A stretch of 40,663 bases of DNA from a virus, in the IMG/VR virus record IMGVR_UViG_3300042905_001100, positions 1 to 40,663 of that record. One strand, 5' to 3'. Each line of letters starts with the position of its first letter. Within the stretch, counting starts at the first letter, position 1. The notes beneath the pieces are model-generated. The model did no database searches. It saw only the letters and a list, made by a program, of their open reading frames with translations, and had not been told where the DNA came from. Both the position numbers and the translations under genes were made by a program. Shown piece by piece: positions 37,233-40,663 of this stretch.

Positions 37233-37501
37233 AGATCATCATCCTCATCAGGCAGGACAACAGCCTCATCCACCAGGGACGGGCCAAGGAACGGACCCAC
37301 GTTGTAGGAAGCAATCGAAGTCAACACAGACACGACAGCAGCAGTAGCAGCGACAGCCAGACCCTGCTGCCAGTCGATGGTCAGAACCGTGACACCGGCA
37401 ACGAACAGAGCCACGAGAGCTTGAGCGAACGTCTTAACGGCACGCTCCCCAGCAGCGACCCAGAAACCCTTGTCATTCAGCAATGTGTTCAAGCTCCTCA
37501 T
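37229..37501 (-). CDS. Holin, r1t-like
   Basis: About 90 residues: NDKGFWVAAGERAVKTFAQA, then ALVALFVAGVTVLTIDWQQG and AVAATAAVVSVLTSIASYNV, and an acidic C-terminus (DEAVVLPDEDDDL). Two membrane segments and the W-x(5)-ER-x-KTFAQ signature agree with r1t-type holins. The start is uncertain: ATG at 37501 or a TTG a few codons downstream. Makes the membrane lesion that releases the endolysin. Overlaps the upstream membrane gene. Confidence 0.85.
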   Translation of the reverse strand: MRSLNTLLNDKGFWVAAGERAVKTFAQALVALFVAGVTVLTIDWQQGLAVAATAAVVSVLTSIASYNVGPFLGPSLVDEAVVLPDEDDDL

Positions 37502-37745
37502 CAATCCTCACGATCTCCTTCTCAATACGAGAAATCCGTGTAGCCATGTCATCCACCTTCGTGTGAAGGTCACCTAAAGACTTGCCACCGTTCTTAGGCA
37601 TGCGAACGTCGATATACCTTTCAAGAGGCTTCACGATCAAAAACTTGCCCACAGCAATTACTGCACCAACAACAGCAGTAAGAAAAGCCAAAACAATCGC
37701 AGCATCCTGCACGACCTGAACCCAATCCGGTGTGTCGTAACCCAT
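37473..37745 (-). CDS. Membrane/coiled-coil lysis-cassette protein
   Basis: 90 residues: one N-terminal membrane segment (AAIVLAFLTAVVGAVIAVGK), then PLERYIDVRMPKNGGKSLGD and a coiled coil (DDMATRISRIEKEIVRIDEE). The ATG overlaps the stop of the tail gene (TGATG). A second holin, holin regulator or spanin-like protein is plausible; there is no lipobox or signal cleavage site. Its 3' end overlaps the holin start by 29 bases. Confidence 0.7.
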   Translation of the reverse strand: MGYDTPDWVQVVQDAAIVLAFLTAVVGAVIAVGKFLIVKPLERYIDVRMPKNGGKSLGDLHTKVDDMATRISRIEKEIVRIDEELEHIAE

Positions 37746-39631
37746 CACAACTCCCGGCAGGTCACGACCATCACGCCACCCATACCAGACTGCTGCCGCG
37801 GAGGAGAAGTTTGCACCATTTGCAGGTCTTCAATGAGAATCGTGTACGTCTCTTTAGCCAAAAAATCCTGCAACACAACAGGCGTACCCTGCACCAAAGC
37901 ATTACGCAGATTCTGCCAGCGAGTAGTCGCATAGCCAGGATAACCAACCCTCTGACCAAATCTGTCTGTCTCTTCATCAAAACAGAGAAGCGGCAAGCGC
38001 CACTGCTGCTTACGAGGAACAGCAGGAAGAGCCTTCAACTGCCAACCAGCAATCTCAGGACCCTTAGTGTTATCGGAAGAATCACGAGTCAACGTGATCT
38101 TCAAACCGAGAGACTCAATAGGCACAGAAGGAACAACCTGCACCTCAACATTCGAAGACCCATCAGGGTACGTGTACAAGGCAGCCTCAGTTCCACCCTG
38201 CTGCACACTAGACACAGCAACAGTGCCCTCAAGCACAGACCTGCGAAGATTCAAAAACCGAAAAGACTTATTCTCCAGCGTGTTATACCGGACCTGGCCC
38301 GTATACAGGTAGCCACTAGAAACAAGCTGAGTAGGATGCTCCTCATACAGGCCGTTACTGTTCACCCCGACAACGATCCTGCCTGTGCAACCAAGAGTGC
38401 ACACCCCGTCAACAGAACCTGTCTTACCTGTGTCAAGGTCAGCAGCCCACGCTGCGCGACCCTCAGGATCAAGATTCGACAAATCGAACCGGATCACACC
38501 AGCCTTACCAGACCCCACATCAGCCACACCCACATACACGAACCTGTCAAAACCAGCCGCATAGCCAGTAGTTGCACCCGTGTACGACAACGGCCCGTAC
38601 GTGACAGAACCGTCACCGCCAAGCAAACCAATCCTGACACCCACATTCGTCATAATCACAATGTAGGAACCAAGATACGAGAACAAGCCAAGAATGATTT
38701 CACCAGCAGGCATCTCAGCGACAGTCACCGCAGACGTAAGCGTAGGCAATTCCCCGTTAGCCTCATCAACAGTGAACTTGTAAATCGTGCTCACAGCACC
38801 AGCATGACCAGCAACCAGAATCGCAGCCGGTGCCTCACAGGCACCAGTCCACGTCCAATCCGACTGCGGATGCGTGTAGAACGCTGCAGGAAGGTTACCG
38901 CCAGTGAAACCACCCAGCTCATACAGGTCAGCACCGTAAGCAGCCATCAGACGCTGCTTCACCCACCAGCCACGCCCCGACGTGGACTTCGAATGAGTCC
39001 ACAAACTAGACGCTGTAGTTCCAGACGCAGCAACCTTATCAATACCGTCATCATGGAAAGCGAAAACACCAGAACCATACGAAGCCAGGTATTCCACATT
39101 CTCAGTGAAACCAGTAATAGTCGTGGCAGTAGTACCATTCCACTTCTTCACACCACCATTACCTGTAAGCCCAAACGCATAACACACGTTATTAGCCTCG
39201 TCACGAGCAGACGCAACATTCGCCAAACCAGTCGAAGTGAAACCTTCACGCACCGTAGGCAACAGTTTCAACACGCCAGGAGTCCACACATCCACACCCT
39301 GCGACCTGTTGAACCGTGTCATCAGACGCTCATTATCGGGAGGCTCAAGGTAAGTGATACCAGCACCACCACTGAAATCCCGCTGGCTACGCAGCCACCA
39401 GCCCGTCAACGACTGCTCACCAGGATCACGACTGTTATCGAACTGCTCCTTATTCACCGAAGTGAACGCACGAGTCAGCGGGAACTCGTCAGAAGCGACA
39501 CCGAGGAACGGCTGACCAGCGATAGCCCACTCGTAAGCGAACGCGCCAAGAGTGAACGAGTTCAAGCTAGCCGAATAAGCAACACCAATATCAAGCAGTA
39601 CGCTATCGGTAATGTCAGTGGTGACAGTCAA
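37745..39631 (-). CDS. Minor tail protein, beta-propeller/nozzle-like
   Basis: 628 residues, beta-rich with repeated tryptophan and glycine-containing blades (GGVKKWNGTTATTITGFTEN; GYAAGFDRFVYVGVADVGSG; GKTGSVDGVCTLGCTGRIVV). The start is a TTG with AGGAAAAA upstream. The C-terminus TYTILIEDLQMVQT and MGGVMVVTCREL may anchor to the tail. A propeller in the tail hub of short-tailed phages (nozzle, gp12-like) is a good structural guess. It is not a tape measure. First gene after the microprotein and terminator. Confidence 0.65.
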   Translation of the reverse strand: MTVTTDITDSVLLDIGVAYSASLNSFTLGAFAYEWAIAGQPFLGVASDEFPLTRAFTSVNKEQFDNSRDPGEQSLTGWWLRSQRDFSGGAGITYLEPPDNERLMTRFNRSQGVDVWTPGVLKLLPTVREGFTSTGLANVASARDEANNVCYAFGLTGNGGVKKWNGTTATTITGFTENVEYLASYGSGVFAFHDDGIDKVAASGTTASSLWTHSKSTSGRGWWVKQRLMAAYGADLYELGGFTGGNLPAAFYTHPQSDWTWTGACEAPAAILVAGHAGAVSTIYKFTVDEANGELPTLTSAVTVAEMPAGEIILGLFSYLGSYIVIMTNVGVRIGLLGGDGSVTYGPLSYTGATTGYAAGFDRFVYVGVADVGSGKAGVIRFDLSNLDPEGRAAWAADLDTGKTGSVDGVCTLGCTGRIVVGVNSNGLYEEHPTQLVSSGYLYTGQVRYNTLENKSFRFLNLRRSVLEGTVAVSSVQQGGTEAALYTYPDGSSNVEVQVVPSVPIESLGLKITLTRDSSDNTKGPEIAGWQLKALPAVPRKQQWRLPLLCFDEETDRFGQRVGYPGYATTRWQNLRNALVQGTPVVLQDFLAKETYTILIEDLQMVQTSPPRQQSGMGGVMVVTCREL

Positions 39632-39670
39632 TGTTTTTCCTCGCAGGCTCTAGCTAGGGAGGGCACAACA

Positions 39671-39695
39671 AAAGGGTGCCCACATTGGGCGCACC
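39671..39695 (-). terminator. Imperfect terminator, variant B
   Basis: Counterpart of 66-90. AGGGTGCCC and GGGCGCACCT pair only with two bulges. The T-rich minus-strand tail (TTTTGTTG) is retained. Its weaker stem may allow more read-through into the tail gene in this variant. Confidence 0.5.
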
Positions 39696-39706
39696 TGTAC
39701 GGGTCG

Positions 39707-39760
39707 TTAATCTTCGTCGTATTCGACGTATCCGAGGAAGTCCCAGATGTCGTCATCCAT
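39707..39760 (-). CDS. 17-residue acidic microprotein (variant B)
   Basis: Identical in residues to 101-154 (MDDDIWDFLGYVEYDED) but with three silent codon changes and TAA instead of TGA. AAGGAG lies 6 bases before the ATG. Conservation at the protein level while flanking DNA diverges supports a translated, selected peptide. Confidence 0.65.
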   Translation of the reverse strand: MDDDIWDFLGYVEYDED

Positions 39761-39985
39761 GACAGCTCCTTATACGGCAGCACAGTGCAGCACTAAGTGC
39801 TGCATTACTGCATCACAGTGCAGTGGTTCTCATAGCCGGAAGCCATCCTCCGTTTATGAGAAGTGCAAAGCCCCATCAGTCCCTGGGGACGATGGGGAGT
39901 TAGATCGCAGAGGCCAGGGGACCCTCATCCGAGGGCCAATCCCTGGCATACTTCCCGCCCACTAATGGACGGACATCATCAACTC
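39761..39985. other. Non-coding, hairpin-rich spacer, variant B
   Basis: Contains a 17-bp palindrome GCAGCACT-A-AGTGCTGC (39787-39803), an 8-bp stem TTCTCATA/TATGAGAA (39827-39834 with 39855-39862) with an inner CGGA/TCCG pair, and a 20-codon frame (about 39902-39964, minus) in -1 frame of the gene upstream. The outer stem is shared with 234-273 in variant A. Confidence 0.45.
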
Positions 39986-40162
39986 TTACGTTGCGGACAC
40001 GGCGAACGTGGCGATAGCCACGGCGCTGTCGCGGGTGTCCGACTTGGGCAGGGCAGTCTTAAGCCCGTCTACAATCGCCTGCCGGACCTTGGCAATCAGG
40101 GCGCATTGGCAGCAGCCCGTCTCGCAGGTCACCTCGTCCAAGCACATCGGATCGTGGGTCAC
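39986..40162 (-). CDS. 58-residue Cys-rich protein, present in one variant only
   Basis: GTG start with GGGAGG 8 bases before it. Reads MTHDPMCLDEVTCETGCCQC, then ALIAKVRQAIVDGLKTALPK and AVAIATFAVSAT. Five cysteines near the N-terminus (C7, C13, C17, C18, C20) suggest a metal site or disulfides. In variant A (1-630) only the last bases of this gene remain. So it is either lost there or gained here. Lies between the coiled-coil gene and the microprotein. Confidence 0.55.
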   Translation of the reverse strand: MTHDPMCLDEVTCETGCCQCALIAKVRQAIVDGLKTALPKSDTRDSAVAIATFAVSAT

Positions 40163-40247
40163 GCCGTGATCCTCCCAGCCCTGCCCGACATCGAGGCCAA
40201 GCCGACACGCGGTTATTGACAGGGGGCGTCAACCCCTAGGTTCAGAA

Positions 40248-40487
40248 CTAGACGCCTAGGAGGGCGGCGGCCTCGTCAGCGGTGAGGCCGAGGGCTTCCA
40301 GCTTGGCAATGGCGCTGGCCTTAGCGGCGGCCTTGGCCTCCTCCGCGGCGACCCTCTCAGCCTCCGCAGCGGCAGCGGCAGCGGCGTCAGCCTCACGCTG
40401 CGCGATCTCCTCGGGCGTGAGGGGCCGCTCGGTGACGGTGCCGTCCGTGCAGTCCACTATGACGGCGATGGGGGTGGTGTCAGACAT
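40248..40487 (-). CDS. Small Ala/Glu-rich coiled-coil protein (variant B)
   Basis: 79 residues, homologue of 345-581. Differences cluster in the first 25 residues (DTTPIAVIVDCTDGTVTERP); the Ala/Glu helix and C-terminus are almost unchanged. Start has AGGAG after the upstream stop. Same role as the variant A protein. Confidence 0.8.
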   Translation of the reverse strand: MSDTTPIAVIVDCTDGTVTERPLTPEEIAQREADAAAAAAAEAERVAAEEAKAAAKASAIAKLEALGLTADEAAALLGV

Positions 40488-40496
40488 GAGGCTCCT

Positions 40497-40663
40497 TTAT
40501 GCCTTAGTGATGCCGTGGAGGTAGAAAGACGAGCCTGAAAGCACGTTGCCACTTGCTGGCGTAAACAGAAGGCTGCTGATTGCGCTAGTAGATGACCACA
40601 GGCCAGCGCCAGCCGCTATGAGAGACGTTGTAGAGTTATTCTCAGTGGCTACTTCTATGCTCA
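40497..40663 (-). CDS. C-terminal part of tail paralogue 1, cut by contig edge
   Basis: About 55 C-terminal residues of the gene seen complete at 591-1094. From 40537 on the bases are identical to 631-757; the last 37 bases of the gene differ slightly. In a circular reading, the gene continues at 758. Confidence 0.75.
   Translation of the reverse strand, partial: SIEVATENNSTTSLIAAGAGLWSSTSAISSLLFTPASGNVLSGSSFYLHGITKA

Noticed and set aside
37730-39796. 688-residue rightward ORF opposite the tail protein gene
   Set aside because: It is antisense to a well-supported protein, Arg/His/Thr-rich as expected from the mirror of this codon usage, and has no ribosome-binding site.
39880-39985. Programmed -1 frameshift extending the 58-residue gene
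   Set aside because: A 31-codon extension exists in the -1 frame, but there is no slippery heptamer before the stop. Kept only as an unexplained open frame.

Overview
The window is a nearly complete genome of a tailed double-stranded DNA phage, most likely infecting an actinobacterium. It has a terminase, portal, N4 gp56-type capsid protein, scaffold, holin and amidase endolysin. The host is inferred from a WhiB-family iron-sulfur regulator (29523-29807), a family otherwise confined to Actinobacteria and their phages. I see no tape-measure or tail-tube gene, but there is a block of large proteins resembling ejection proteins, including one of about 1926 residues. That suggests a short-tailed (podovirus-like) virion; this is inference. 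No DNA polymerase or RNA polymerase is recognisable, so the phage probably relies on the host for both.

The ends matter. Bases 631-757 recur exactly as the last 127 bases (40537-40663), and the sequence before each copy is homologous but divergent. The simplest reading is a circular or circularly permuted genome of about 39.9 kb (758 to 40663 closing on itself), with 1-630 being a second population variant of the 39.64-40.54 kb segment. The variants differ by silent changes in a 17-residue microprotein, by presence or absence of a 58-residue gene, and by the start of the next gene.

Layout. (1) 1-22389, leftward: from right to left, terminase and portal; a chain of tiny basic proteins; a giant protein and three probable ejection proteins; a tRNA-sized RNA resembling the tRNA-like domain of tmRNA (7188-7266); scaffold, capsid, connector and tail proteins; three tandem paralogous tail proteins. 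(2) 22390-23399, non-coding control region: DnaA-box pair, AT-rich tract, repeats and three tandem sigma70-like promoters pointing right. (3) 23400-30590, rightward early operon: about 24 small genes, many cysteine-rich, with a C5 DNA methyltransferase, a tyrosine recombinase and WhiB. (4) 30646-36258, leftward replication operon: RecB/Cas4-like nuclease in two genes, DnaB-like ATPase, resolvase-like nuclease, primase in two overlapping frames, DUF1599-like protein, phosphoesterase, sigma-like factor. (5) 36259-36614, terminators and a 21-bp palindrome. (6) 36615-40663, leftward: tail protein, two membrane proteins (one holin), endolysin, and the variable segment that joins back to region 1.

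Genes inside each operon are tightly packed, mostly with ATGA or TGATG overlaps, so translational coupling is general. Several genes shorter than 60 codons are called here from start, ribosome-binding site and overlap with their neighbours.
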